Positions 26,009 to 35,152 of a DNA stretch of 64,000 bases are shown here, one piece after another. Each line of letters begins with the position of its first letter. The first letter of the stretch is position 1. Source of the stretch: Rubrivivax sp. (GTDB lineage: Bacteria; Pseudomonadota; Gammaproteobacteria; Burkholderiales; Burkholderiaceae_C); contig JAIXYO010000029.1 in NCBI GenBank assembly GCA_027490215.1, forward strand, positions 124,001 to 188,000, in the 5' to 3' direction. Made by a program: the position numbers and the translations under genes. The notes under the pieces were generated by a model. The model made no database searches. It saw only the letters and a program-made list of their open reading frames with translations, and had not been told where the DNA came from.

Positions 26009-27583
26009 TCAGCGTTGCGCCCGCATGATCTGGTCGAACACAGCTGCCACCTTGTCTTCCACCGCCGTATCCATCGCGATCGTGCGACCCCATTCGCGCG
26101 GTGTTTCACCGGGCCACTTGTTCGTGGCGTCCAGTCCCATCTTGCCGCCGAGACCACTGACCGGCGAAGCAAAGTCGAGGTAGTCGATCGGCGTGTTCTC
26201 GACCAGCGTGACATCGCGCACCGGATCCATGCGGGTGGTGATAGCCCAGATCACGTCCTGCCAGTTGCGGATGTCCACGTCATCATCGGTCACCACGATG
26301 AACTTGGTGTACATGAACTGCCTCAGGAAGCTCCACAGGCCGAACATCAGCCGCTTGGCGTGGCCAGGGTAGGCCTTCTTGATGCTGATGATCGCCATCC
26401 GGTAACTGCAGCCTTCGGGCGGCAGGTAGAAGTCGACGATCTCCGGAAACTGCTTTTGCAGGATCGGCACGAACACCTCGTTCAGCGCCACGCCCAGGAT
26501 CGCTGGCTCGTCGGGCGGCTTGCCGGTGTAAGTGGAGTGGTAGATCGGGTCGCGGCGGTGCGTCAGGCGGCTGATCTCGAAGACCGGAAACCAGTCCTGC
26601 TCGTTGTAATAGCCGGTGTGGTCGCCGAACGGACCTTCCAGCGCATGCAGATAGCCACCGATCTCCTTCAGCGCAATGCCGTGTTCGCTGTGGCCGGTGT
26701 AGCCAGGCGCGGCAATCGGGATGTGGCCTTCAAGCACGATCTCGGCACTGGCTGGCACCTGCAGCATCACACCCGCATCGCCGACACCCGAGTCGACCAC
26801 CTCGGTGCGGCTGCCTCGCAGCAGACCGGCAAACTGGTATTCCCCCAGGGTGTCAGGCACCGGTGTGACGGCGCCGAGGATCGTCGCTGGATCGGCGCCC
26901 AAGGCCACGGCGATCGGAAACGGCTGGCCCGGATTGGCGCGAGCGAAGTCACGGAAATCAAGCGCCCCGCCCCGATGCGCCAGCCAACGCATGATGACCT
27001 GGTGGCGGGCAATGACCTGCTGGCGGTAGATGCCCAGGTTCTGCCGGCGACGCGGATTCGGCCCGCCCTGCGGCCCGCGCGTGACGACCAGCCCCCAGGT
27101 GATCAGCGGCCCCACATCGCCTGGCCAGCAGGTCTGCACCGGCAGCAGGCCCAGCAGATCAATGTCCGCGGCATCGATGACAACCTGCTGGCAGGCCGCC
27201 TGTCGCACCGTCGCCGGTTTCATGTCCCACAGCGATTTGACCAGGTGAAGCAGCCGGCCGGTGTCTTTCAGTCCCTTGGGCGGCTCGGGCTCCTTCAGGC
27301 TGGCGAGCACGCGCCCGATGTCGCGCAGTTCGCCGACATCGGCCGCGCCCATTCCCATCGCAACCCGCTTGGTCGTTCCGAACAGATTTGTCAAGGCCGG
27401 AATTTTGTAACTCCCCCCCGAATCGAGGGGGCGCTCGAACCACAGCGCCGGACCACCTGCACGCAGCACCCGATCGCTGAGCGCTGTCATCTCAAGCCGC
27501 GCCGATACGGGCTCAGCGACCCGTCGGAGTTCGCCGGCCGCTTCCAGACCGGCACAAAACTCTCGGAGGTCACGGTATTTCAT
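26009..27583 (-). CDS. ubiD: 4-hydroxy-3-polyprenylbenzoate decarboxylase UbiD
   Basis: A 524-residue prenyl-FMN-dependent decarboxylase of ubiquinone synthesis. It starts [14 protein letters not shown] as in the family; [16 protein letters not shown] near residue 175 and the [11 protein letters not shown] segment near 260 line the cofactor and active site. Length is slightly above the E. coli enzyme (497). It needs prenyl-FMN made by UbiX, which is not in the window. It stands alone, divergent from the lytic transglycosylase. Confidence 0.96.
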   Translation of the reverse strand: MKYRDLREFCAGLEAAGELRRVAEPVSARLEMTALSDRVLRAGGPALWFERPLDSGGSYKIPALTNLFGTTKRVAMGMGAADVGELRDIGRVLASLKEPEPPKGLKDTGRLLHLVKSLWDMKPATVRQAACQQVVIDAADIDLLGLLPVQTCWPGDVGPLITWGLVVTRGPQGGPNPRRRQNLGIYRQQVIARHQVIMRWLAHRGGALDFRDFARANPGQPFPIAVALGADPATILGAVTPVPDTLGEYQFAGLLRGSRTEVVDSGVGDAGVMLQVPASAEIVLEGHIPIAAPGYTGHSEHGIALKEIGGYLHALEGPFGDHTGYYNEQDWFPVFEISRLTHRRDPIYHSTYTGKPPDEPAILGVALNEVFVPILQKQFPEIVDFYLPPEGCSYRMAIISIKKAYPGHAKRLMFGLWSFLRQFMYTKFIVVTDDDVDIRNWQDVIWAITTRMDPVRDVTLVENTPIDYLDFASPVSGLGGKMGLDATNKWPGETPREWGRTIAMDTAVEDKVAAVFDQIMRAQR

Positions 27584-27616
27584 ATCGATTAATAGTTAGA
27601 GATTGATTTCTAATGG

Positions 27617-27646
27617 TTGACTGGTTATGTTTTTGCTTTCTAGAAT
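27617..27646 (+). promoter_or_regulatory. Predicted sigma70 promoter of the lytic transglycosylase gene
   Basis: TTGACT and TAGAAT are separated by 18 bases in an AT-rich part of the ubiD divergent gap. Transcription would start near 27653, leaving a 5' leader of about 190 bases with two small hairpins (GCCCGTC-ATGAA-GACGGGC at 27734-27752 and AGGC/GCCT near 27810). Confidence 0.55.
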
Positions 27647-27843
27647 TTCGCCCATTGGCGCCTCATTCGCGTTTACCCTAGGCGCCACCACTGTTCATCA
27701 GAGAGGTATCGAGCGAATTCATGTCGGTTGTGCGCCCGTCATGAAGACGGGCCTGAACCGCCAGCGCGACCGATTATGTTCGGCGCGAAGCTCGAACCAC
27801 CCCGACAGGCTTGCGCCTGGAGGGGCCAAGAGGCAAGAGAGTC

Positions 27844-28743
27844 ATGTCCATCGTTCACGAGTTTTCTTCGACATTGCAGAACTGGGGTCGAGCTTCGGTG
27901 CGCTCGACCGCCGTCTTCCTGCAGGACGTGGGGCACGGCATGCTGGAAGTCAGCCACAACACGCTGGCCCTGCTGGGGCTGATCGCCGTGGCGCTGGTGG
28001 TCTTCGTGGCCGGCCATTCCGAACTGCGTCATACCGTCGAGCTGCAGGCGCTGGGCTGGCTGCAGGCGCGCCAGGTGGCCCGTACCGATCCAGCTGAGCA
28101 ACTGGCCAGTGACCTGAAAGAGCCCGACGCCATCGCGCGAGCTACCGCGAGCGATCCGAATGAGCTGACGCGTCAGCAGGCCGCCGTCGCCCAGTGGCTG
28201 GCACGTCGCTACAGAGTGGCACCCGAGCCGGTCAGCCGGCTGGTCACCGAGGCCTGGCAGGTGGGCGCCCGTGTGGGTCTGGACCCCACGCTGATCCTGG
28301 CGATCATGGCCATCGAGTCCAGTTTCAACCCGTTTGCACAAAGCGCCGTCGGCGCGCAGGGGCTGATGCAGGTGATGACCCGCGTGCACGATGACAAGTA
28401 CGAGGCATTTGGCGGCAACTTCGCGGCCTTCGATCCGGTCACCAACCTGCGCGTTGGCGTACAGGTGCTCAAGGAATGCATTACCCGAGCGGGCAGTGTC
28501 GAAGCCGGCCTGCGCGCCTATGTGGGCGCGGCGAACCTGAACGACGATGGCGGCTACGCCTCCAAGGTGCTAAGCGAGCAATCGCATCTGCTGGCAGTCG
28601 CAGGAGGCAAGCTGGTGGCAGTCAACGCGCCGAATGTCATCTTGTCGGCGCCGCGCGCGACGGGAGAAGTTGGCGATCCAGCACCAGCGGTGAGCGATCA
28701 ACCCGAGCGGAAAATCGACGAGCATCTGGCCTCGTTGCACTGA
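27844..28743 (+). CDS. Membrane-anchored lytic transglycosylase (SLT domain)
   Basis: A 299-residue murein-cleaving enzyme. A single transmembrane segment (LALLGLIAVALVVFVAG, about 41-57) anchors it in the inner membrane with the domain in the periplasm. The SLT domain has the catalytic glutamate E158 in AIMAIESSFNP and the GAQGLMQVM motif. The ATG at 27844 follows a purine-rich site. The C-terminal 60 residues are low-complexity. It could open the cell wall for pilus or secretion assembly, but the gene is next to glyA, so no specific partner is indicated. Confidence 0.92.
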   Translation: MSIVHEFSSTLQNWGRASVRSTAVFLQDVGHGMLEVSHNTLALLGLIAVALVVFVAGHSELRHTVELQALGWLQARQVARTDPAEQLASDLKEPDAIARATASDPNELTRQQAAVAQWLARRYRVAPEPVSRLVTEAWQVGARVGLDPTLILAIMAIESSFNPFAQSAVGAQGLMQVMTRVHDDKYEAFGGNFAAFDPVTNLRVGVQVLKECITRAGSVEAGLRAYVGAANLNDDGGYASKVLSEQSHLLAVAGGKLVAVNAPNVILSAPRATGEVGDPAPAVSDQPERKIDEHLASLH

Positions 28744-28866
28744 AGCCGCGAAAATACGGCCTGTCGGCGTCGGGAGTCCGTGGCCTCCTGGCGTCTCGCT
28801 TGCCACCGGTCGTGCGATATTCCGTCGCAAACTGACCCCTGAATCCCCGTTGTAGAGGACCGTTCC

Positions 28867-30117
28867 ATGTTCGACCGCAGCCAGTCCACCCTCGCCCACA
28901 TCGACCCTGAGCTCTGGTCGGTCGTGCAGCGCGAGAACCAGCGCCAGGAAGACCATATCGAGCTGATCGCCTCCGAGAACTACACCTCGCCCGCCGTCAT
29001 GCAGGCGCAAGGCAGCCAGCTGACCAACAAGTACGCCGAGGGCTACCCAGGAAAGCGCTACTACGGGGGCTGCGAGTTCGTGGACATTGCCGAACAGCTT
29101 GCCATCGACCGGCTGAAGGAACTGTTCGGCGCGGGCTACGCCAACGTGCAGCCCAACTCAGGCTCGCAGGCCAACCAGGCCGTGTTCTTCGCGCTGCTGC
29201 AGCCAGGCGACACCATCATGGGCATGAGCTTGGCCGAAGGTGGCCACCTGACGCACGGCATGCCGCTGAACATGAGCGGCAAGTGGTTCAAGGTCGTCAG
29301 CTACGGCCTGAATGCCCAGGAAGAGATCGACTACGACGCGATGGAGCGCCTGGCGCACGAGCACAAGCCCAAGCTGATCATCGCCGGAGCATCGGCCTAC
29401 GCCCTGCGCATCGACTTCGAGCGCTTCGCTCGCGTGGCCAAGTCCATCGGCGCGATCTTCATGGTCGACATGGCGCACTACTCGGGCCTGATCGCCGGCG
29501 GCGTCTACCCCAACCCGGTGCCGCACGCCGATGTCGTCACCAGCACCACCCACAAGGGCCTGCGCGGCCCGCGCGGCGGCATCATCGTGATGAACGACGA
29601 GACCATCGCCAAGAAGGTCAACAGCGCCATCTTTCCCGGCATCCAGGGCGGGCCGCTGATGCACGTCATCGCCGCCAAGGCGGTGGCCTTCAAGGAAGCG
29701 CTGTCGCCGGAATTCAAGGTCTACCAGCAGCAAGTCGTGACAAACGCCAAGGTGCTGGCCGAGACCTTGATCTCTCGTGGCCTTCGCATCGTCAGCGGTC
29801 GCACCGAAAGCCATGTGATGCTGGTCGATCTGCGGCCGAAGAACCTGACCGGCAAGGAAGCCGAGACATTGCTGGGTCTGGCGCACATGACCTGCAACAA
29901 GAACGGCATCCCGAACGACCCGCAAAAGCCGATGGTCACCAGCGGCATTCGGCTCGGCACGCCGGCGCTGACCACGCGCGGCTTCCGGGAAGAGCAGACC
30001 CGCATCACTGCCCATCTAATCGCCGATGTGCTGGACAACCCGCACGACGAAGCGAACCTGGCCGCGGTGCGCAGCAAGGTCGCGGCATTGACGCGCGACT
30101 TCCCGGTGTACCGTTGA
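28867..30117 (+). CDS. glyA: Serine hydroxymethyltransferase
   Basis: A 416-residue PLP enzyme that converts serine and tetrahydrofolate to glycine and methylene-tetrahydrofolate. [16 protein letters not shown] near residue 35, [15 protein letters not shown] and the PLP lysine in [13 protein letters not shown] (about 225) are diagnostic. Its length is normal. An AGAGGA site precedes the ATG. It is followed by a hairpin terminator that ends just before nrdR. Confidence 0.98.
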   Translation: MFDRSQSTLAHIDPELWSVVQRENQRQEDHIELIASENYTSPAVMQAQGSQLTNKYAEGYPGKRYYGGCEFVDIAEQLAIDRLKELFGAGYANVQPNSGSQANQAVFFALLQPGDTIMGMSLAEGGHLTHGMPLNMSGKWFKVVSYGLNAQEEIDYDAMERLAHEHKPKLIIAGASAYALRIDFERFARVAKSIGAIFMVDMAHYSGLIAGGVYPNPVPHADVVTSTTHKGLRGPRGGIIVMNDETIAKKVNSAIFPGIQGGPLMHVIAAKAVAFKEALSPEFKVYQQQVVTNAKVLAETLISRGLRIVSGRTESHVMLVDLRPKNLTGKEAETLLGLAHMTCNKNGIPNDPQKPMVTSGIRLGTPALTTRGFREEQTRITAHLIADVLDNPHDEANLAAVRSKVAALTRDFPVYR

Positions 30118-30148
30118 AGCGCGCTGCTTCAGTGCGTTGATCGGTACC

Positions 30149-30184
30149 GGCCCGTCCTGTTGAACTCGCAGCGACGGGCCTTTT
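30149..30184 (+). terminator. Rho-independent terminator between glyA and nrdR
   Basis: An eight-base stem GGCCCGTC/GACGGGCC with a 16-base loop is followed by TTTT. It ends three bases before the nrdR ATG, so the hairpin also covers the nrdR ribosome-binding region in any read-through transcript. Confidence 0.75.
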
Positions 30185-30187
30185 CAC

Positions 30188-30631
30188 ATGCGTTGTCCCT
30201 ATTGCAGCCACGAAGACACGCAGGTCGTCGAGACGCGGGAGTCCGATGAGGGCGACGTGGTGCGCCGCCGCCGCCGCTGCCACAGTTGCGACAAGCGCTT
30301 CACCACCTATGAGCGCGCCGAAATCGCGCTGCCAGCCGTCGTCAAGAAGGACGGTACGCGTGCCGAGTTCGATCTCTCGAAGCTGCGTGCGTCAATGACG
30401 CTGGCCCTGCGCAAGCGGCCGGTCAGCGTCGAGCAGATCGACGCCGCACTCGAGCGCATGCAGGAAAAGATCCTCAACAGCGGCGCCAAGGAGGTGCCGT
30501 CGACTCGGCTGGGTGAGCTGGTGATGCGCGAGCTCAAGCGCATCGACAAGGTGGCCTATGTGCGCTTCGCCTCGGTCTACCGCAGCTTCGAGGATGTCGA
30601 CGAGTTCAGGCAGCTGATCCGCGACATCTGA
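30188..30631 (+). CDS. nrdR: Transcriptional repressor NrdR
   Basis: A 147-residue nucleotide-sensing repressor of ribonucleotide reductase genes. The zinc ribbon is MRCPYCSH with CHSCDKRF, followed by the basic RRRRRC region, and then the ATP-cone domain from about residue 49 ([11 protein letters not shown]). The start is fixed by the zinc-ribbon N-terminus, yet no ribosome binding site is visible because the glyA terminator occupies the upstream bases. The glyA-nrdR order is common in betaproteobacteria. Confidence 0.97.
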   Translation: MRCPYCSHEDTQVVETRESDEGDVVRRRRRCHSCDKRFTTYERAEIALPAVVKKDGTRAEFDLSKLRASMTLALRKRPVSVEQIDAALERMQEKILNSGAKEVPSTRLGELVMRELKRIDKVAYVRFASVYRSFEDVDEFRQLIRDI

Positions 30632-30754
30632 GCGCACAGCGGCGGCAGGTCAACCGCCGGGGCGCCCACCCCCGGGTGAGGGCCCTCCAGCGAGGACGGC
30701 CCGACCCCACCTCCTGGGGTCGCGCGACCTGGGCGTGATTTCTACAGTGAGCCC

Positions 30755-31318
30755 ATGGACTCACTGCATCTCGTCACCCGAACAGCCAAGCGGCAGCGCG
30801 GCATCACGCTGGTCGAGGCGGCCATCACACTGGCCATCCTTGCGGTGTTGATCTGGGGTGCCGCTCCGAGCTTCAGCGGACTGATCGAGCGCCAGCGTCT
30901 GGCCGGCCTGGCGGCTCAGGTGGCGACCGACGTGCAATGGGTGCGCAGTGCATCGGTGTGGCGCAGTGAGCCGCTGCGCCTGAGCTTCTACAGCGCCGCC
31001 TGGGGCAGCTGCTACGTCGTCCACAGCGGCGCGCGCAACCAGTGTTCCTGTGTCGCCAACACGACCGCCGCCGCCTGCATGGGCGATGCGGTACAGCTGA
31101 AAACGGTTGCCGTGCCCACATCGAGCGGCCTGAGCGTGCAGGCCAATGTTTCTTCGATCCTGTTCGATCCGCTGCACGGCACCAGCACACCGACCGGCAC
31201 GCTGAGGGTCGTGTCAGCGAAGGCAGGTTCGATCCATCACATCGTCAACGTGCTGGGGCGCGTGCGCACCTGCACACCCAGCGGCAGCCCCGCCCTGCCG
31301 GGCTACCGAAGCTGCTGA
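30755..31318 (+). CDS. fimT: Type IV pilus minor pilin FimT/GspH-like
   Basis: A 187-residue prepilin. The prepilin peptidase site is RG-ITLVEAAITLAILAVL, near residue 20, followed by the GspH domain with a C-terminal cysteine pair. It would be cleaved and methylated by PilD and sit at the pilus tip. It begins a five-gene minor pilin cluster after a 123-base gap that contains a GC stem (CGACCCC/GGGGTCG, 30701-30721) and no thymine run. Confidence 0.85.
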   Translation: MDSLHLVTRTAKRQRGITLVEAAITLAILAVLIWGAAPSFSGLIERQRLAGLAAQVATDVQWVRSASVWRSEPLRLSFYSAAWGSCYVVHSGARNQCSCVANTTAAACMGDAVQLKTVAVPTSSGLSVQANVSSILFDPLHGTSTPTGTLRVVSAKAGSIHHIVNVLGRVRTCTPSGSPALPGYRSC

Positions 31319-31343
31319 TCCTTCACTCACCGAGGAGCCCGCC

Positions 31344-31814
31344 ATGTCACCGTCTGAATTGATTGCCCAGCCAACGCACCGACGCCGCAGCGGGCGCGGC
31401 TTCACGCTCATCGAGCTGATGATCTGCATCGCCATCGTCGGCGTGCTGTCCTCGATCGCCTACCCCGCCTTCAGCAGCACGATGGTCAGTACCCGGCGCT
31501 CCGACGCCTTGCTCGCATTGATGAAGGTGCAACTCCTGCAGGAGCGGTTCCGCTCCGAACACCCGAGCTACGGCGAACTGTCGCAGCTTGGCCTGGGCAG
31601 CTCCTCGCCATCCCGGCACTACGAGATCACGTTGATTGCCCGTTCTGCCGACGGCTATGTGGTGCGTGCCTCCGCCATCGGCAGCCAGCAGCAGGACACG
31701 CGCTGCCGCCACCTGCGGCTCTCCGTCGACGGGCTCAACGTCGTCTATGCCTCTGGCGCGACCGAGGCGACTGATAACGCAGCGGCCTTGAACAGCCGCT
31801 GCTGGAGGCTGTGA
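31344..31814 (+). CDS. pilE: PilE-like type IV pilin (minor pilin)
   Basis: A 156-residue prepilin with the cleavage site RG-FTLIELMICIAIVGVLSS and the PilE-type downstream SIAYPAFSSTMVSTRRSDAL helix. The C-terminus CRHLRLSV...SRCWRL carries the disulfide pair of type IVa pilins. GAGGAG lies just upstream of the ATG. In related species a pilE gene closes this cluster; here it is second. Confidence 0.87.
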   Translation: MSPSELIAQPTHRRRSGRGFTLIELMICIAIVGVLSSIAYPAFSSTMVSTRRSDALLALMKVQLLQERFRSEHPSYGELSQLGLGSSSPSRHYEITLIARSADGYVVRASAIGSQQQDTRCRHLRLSVDGLNVVYASGATEATDNAAALNSRCWRL

Positions 31815-31815
31815 G

Positions 31816-32517
31816 ATGACCACGCTTGCGACGCGCCGCATACGGGAGCAGGCCGGCGTGTCGCTGGTCGAGTTGCTGATCGGCATCACGATCGGGCTCT
31901 TCATCGTCGGCGCCAGCGTGACGGCACTGCTGATCCACCTGCGCGAGAGCCGCTCTCTGATCGCGCAAAGCCGCCTCATGCAGGACCTTCGCGCCACCAC
32001 CGACCTGATGGCGCGCGATCTGCGGCGCGTCGGCTACTGGGGTGCCGCTGACCATGGCGTTTGGCATCGCGAGTCGACAACCGCGCACGGCCCAGCGGTC
32101 AACCCCTACACCGCACTGGCGACAACGGCCTCTCCGGTCTCCGCCGTCACTTTCCGCTATTCCCGTGACACGGTGGAAAACGACCGCGTCGACGACAACG
32201 AGCAGTTCGGCTACCGGCTGCGCAACGGCGTCCTCGAACTGCAGCTGGGCACCTCACCATGGCAGGCGATGACCGACATCACGACGATGAAGGTCACGCG
32301 CTTCGACATCACCCCGACCGAACAGCTGCGCAGCTTGGCAGGCTCGTGCACCGCACCCTGCCCGAGCAGCGACACGAACTGCCCGCCGAAACTGCATGTG
32401 CGCAGCCTGATGCTGACGCTGACAGCCCAAGGCATCGGCGAATCCACGGTCGAGCGCAGCGTGCGCACCAGCGTGCGCTTGCGCAACGACGCCGTCACCG
32501 GCCATTGCCCAGCGTGA
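31816..32517 (+). CDS. pilW: Type IV pilus assembly protein PilW
   Basis: A 233-residue minor pilin. The prepilin motif AG-VSLVELLIGITIGLFIVG is near residue 15, and LMQDLRATTDLMARDLRRVG is the standard PilW continuation. It starts one base after the previous stop (TGAGATG), with GGAGG upstream. It probably forms part of the pilus initiation complex with PilV, PilX and FimT. Confidence 0.9.
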   Translation: MTTLATRRIREQAGVSLVELLIGITIGLFIVGASVTALLIHLRESRSLIAQSRLMQDLRATTDLMARDLRRVGYWGAADHGVWHRESTTAHGPAVNPYTALATTASPVSAVTFRYSRDTVENDRVDDNEQFGYRLRNGVLELQLGTSPWQAMTDITTMKVTRFDITPTEQLRSLAGSCTAPCPSSDTNCPPKLHVRSLMLTLTAQGIGESTVERSVRTSVRLRNDAVTGHCPA

Positions 32518-32525
32518 GGTCTGTC

Positions 32526-33821
32526 ATGTCGCCCTCCACCATCACAAGCCACACGGTGCATCGCCAGCGCGGCGTCGCGGCGCTGTCGGTCACCTTGCTG
32601 CTGTTCTTCGCGATGTGCCTCGTCGCCGCCTACGCCAATCGGGGCCTGCTGTTCGAGCAGCGGGCGTCCGCCAACCAGTACCGCGCAGCGCAGGCCTTCG
32701 AGGCGGCCGAAGCCGGGATCGAATGGGCCATCGCACAGCTGAACCAGTCACAGCGCATCGATGGGCAATGCCTGCCGAGTGCCAACGCCACCGACACTTC
32801 TTTCCGCGAAAGGTTCGTTCGATCCCACGCCGACAGCGGCAGGCTGGAACCGGTGAGCTGGACGTCAGGCACCACACCCGTCGCGCTGCAGGCGGCCTGC
32901 GTGCGCGGGACCGCGGGCTGGTCGTGCAGTTGCCCATCGAACGGCTTGCCTTCACTGGATGCAGTTGATACAGGCGACGGCATGCCGCACCCGGCCTTCG
33001 CGGTGCAGTTCAGCGCCGAGGCGCAGCCAGGCCTGATCCGCATCACGTCGAGCGGCTGTTCCAGCGCCGACGGACCGTGCCGACCTGGGTCTGCTGGGCG
33101 CCCTGATGCGTCGGCGCGCCTGCAGGTGGTGCTCGGTCTGCTGCCCGGATTGCGGGCCGCGCCGAGCGCCGCGCTGACGGTGAAGGGCTCGGTCGATGTG
33201 GGGGCTGCCACGCTCGGCGTACACAACCCCGATGTCGCTTCGGGAGGAATCACCGTGCGTGCCGGCGGCAACCTGATCGGCTCGGCGCTGCGGCTGACCA
33301 CCGCGCCCGGCGGCGTGGCTGGCGCTTCGGTATCGACGCAGGACGCAGCGTTGTCCTCGATCGACAGCGACCGCCTGTTCGCCACTCACTTCGGGCTCGA
33401 CAAGGCCAACTGGAACACCCACGCCGCCGTGCTGGCGATCGACTGCCGCAGCGAGTGCGCAGCGCGGGTGGCCTCGGCGATCAATGGCGTGGCGGCCAAC
33501 CGCATGGTCTCGATCACCGGCGACGCACGACTGAGCGGCCCGGTGACGCTGGGCTCGGCCGCGCGACCGGTGGTGCTGGTCGTCGATGGCACGCTGACGC
33601 TGAGCGGCGATGTGACGCTCTACGGACTGGTGTACGCCAGCAAGATCCACTGGGATGACAGCAGCCGTCCGCAGGCGCAAGCGCGTGGCGCACTGATCTC
33701 GGCATCCACTTACAGCGGCAATGGTGCGTCCGACCTGCATTACGACGCAGAGATGCTGCGCGCGCTGCAACTGCACACCGGCAGCTTTGCCCGCGTTCCC
33801 GGCAGTTGGAGGGACTTCTGA
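32526..33821 (+). CDS. pilX: PilX-like minor pilin with long C-terminal region
   Basis: A 431-residue protein with the PilX N-terminal helix (RGVAALSVTLLLFFAMCLVA and then QAFEAAEAGIEWA). Typical PilX proteins are about 170-220 residues. The extra C-terminal half (about 200-431) is repetitive in hydrophobic strands (for example GSVDVGAATLGVHN and VLVVDGTLTLSGDVTLYG) and suggests a beta-helix-like or polymer-forming fold. The prepilin site is atypical, as in other PilX proteins. The gene ends in a TGATG overlap with pilV. Confidence 0.82.
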   Translation: MSPSTITSHTVHRQRGVAALSVTLLLFFAMCLVAAYANRGLLFEQRASANQYRAAQAFEAAEAGIEWAIAQLNQSQRIDGQCLPSANATDTSFRERFVRSHADSGRLEPVSWTSGTTPVALQAACVRGTAGWSCSCPSNGLPSLDAVDTGDGMPHPAFAVQFSAEAQPGLIRITSSGCSSADGPCRPGSAGRPDASARLQVVLGLLPGLRAAPSAALTVKGSVDVGAATLGVHNPDVASGGITVRAGGNLIGSALRLTTAPGGVAGASVSTQDAALSSIDSDRLFATHFGLDKANWNTHAAVLAIDCRSECAARVASAINGVAANRMVSITGDARLSGPVTLGSAARPVVLVVDGTLTLSGDVTLYGLVYASKIHWDDSSRPQAQARGALISASTYSGNGASDLHYDAEMLRALQLHTGSFARVPGSWRDF

Positions 33822-35134
33822 TGACAACCCCTCGCGCTTCATCTCTGACCTTCCCGCGCCGCGGTGCACACAGACAACGCGGTGTCACGCTGATCGAAGC
33901 ATTGCTGGCCTTCCTGGTACTGGCAGGCGGTGTGCTGTCCATGGCAAAACTTCAGCCTCATCTGCAGGCGCATGGCGACCTGTCCCGTCAACGCTCCGAG
34001 GCGACACGCATCGCGCAGGAGGACATCGAGTCGTTGCGTGCCTTCGCGCTACTGCAAGCCGACGCCGCGGCTTCCGGCGTGACGCCCTACGAGCGCATCG
34101 CGACCGTCACCTCGACGGTCGAGCGCTTGAACAGTGCCGCCCTCAACACGGTGTTCCGGCTGACCAGGCAGATCGAAGACAGCAGCTCGGCTCGCCTGAA
34201 AGCGGCCGCCGTCAGCGTTGCCTGGACTGCGCGCGACGGCAGCCCTCAGCGGGTGGCGCTGGATTCTGTGGTCGCAGGCGAAAACCCCGCGCTGGCAGGT
34301 GCGCTCACCTTGCCACCCAGCCTGCGCACACCAGCCAGCGGCTACGCGCGGTCGCCCGGCATTCCGGCAAGCGCGAAGACCCTCGGTGACGGTCGCAGCG
34401 TCTTGAAGACTGGCGTCGCCAGCACCATCGCCCATGTGTTCGACAACCTCAGCGCGCAGGTGACGCAACGCTGCACCGACCTGCCCAGCGACCTGGCGGC
34501 GGAACAACTGAGCGCCTCCGATCTGACCCAGTGCCGCGAGCTGCGCGGCCGGTGGCTCAGTGGCACTGTTCGCTTCTCGAACGCCAGTCCACCCAACCCG
34601 CAAGAGGCCAATGACAGCCCTCTCGACCTGACTTTGTCGGTCACCCTGACCGATGTCGCCGATGCCGCGTCGCCGTCGTGCAGCACCGAAGCGTTGAAGA
34701 CCGTGCAGTACCGCACTGCTGATGGCTTGCGCCGCGAGGCGGTGCCGCTGCTCGCCACGCCAGCCAGCATCGGCGTGGCCGAATGGCTTGAACTCGGCGA
34801 ACGCTACGTGGCCTATCAGTGCGTCGTGCCAATCCGGGGCGCTGCGGGGCGCTGGTCCGGACGCAGCGACATCGTGCCCCTGGGCTGGTCTCTCGGCACA
34901 ACGGCTGCAGACCACCAGGTGTGCCGCTACACCGCCGACCTCGACCGCAGCGGTGCGATCGACCGCAACGAGGAGCATCCTCCCGCCTACACCGCCGTCG
35001 ACCGGACGTTGCAGCAGCAGAACTTTCTGGTGATTCGTGGCGATCAACGCTGTCCGGAGAGCACTGCCATGAGAATCGAGACCCGCGACGTCGCCGGCGC
35101 CACCGCGTTTTCGACCGCCCAACATCAACCCTGA
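33821..35134 (+). CDS. pilV: PilV-like minor pilin, enlarged
   Basis: A 437-residue protein with the prepilin motif RG-VTLIEALLAFLVLAGGV and the PilV-type IAQEDIESLRAFA segment. Normal PilV is about 150-200 residues; the extra part is cysteine-bearing and of unknown fold. GGAGG precedes the ATG, which overlaps the pilX stop. pilY1, usually next in the cluster, is missing; the following gene is ribD. Confidence 0.82.
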   Translation: MTTPRASSLTFPRRGAHRQRGVTLIEALLAFLVLAGGVLSMAKLQPHLQAHGDLSRQRSEATRIAQEDIESLRAFALLQADAAASGVTPYERIATVTSTVERLNSAALNTVFRLTRQIEDSSSARLKAAAVSVAWTARDGSPQRVALDSVVAGENPALAGALTLPPSLRTPASGYARSPGIPASAKTLGDGRSVLKTGVASTIAHVFDNLSAQVTQRCTDLPSDLAAEQLSASDLTQCRELRGRWLSGTVRFSNASPPNPQEANDSPLDLTLSVTLTDVADAASPSCSTEALKTVQYRTADGLRREAVPLLATPASIGVAEWLELGERYVAYQCVVPIRGAAGRWSGRSDIVPLGWSLGTTAADHQVCRYTADLDRSGAIDRNEEHPPAYTAVDRTLQQQNFLVIRGDQRCPESTAMRIETRDVAGATAFSTAQHQP

Positions 35135-35152
35135 CACCGCCCACCGCTGCCG

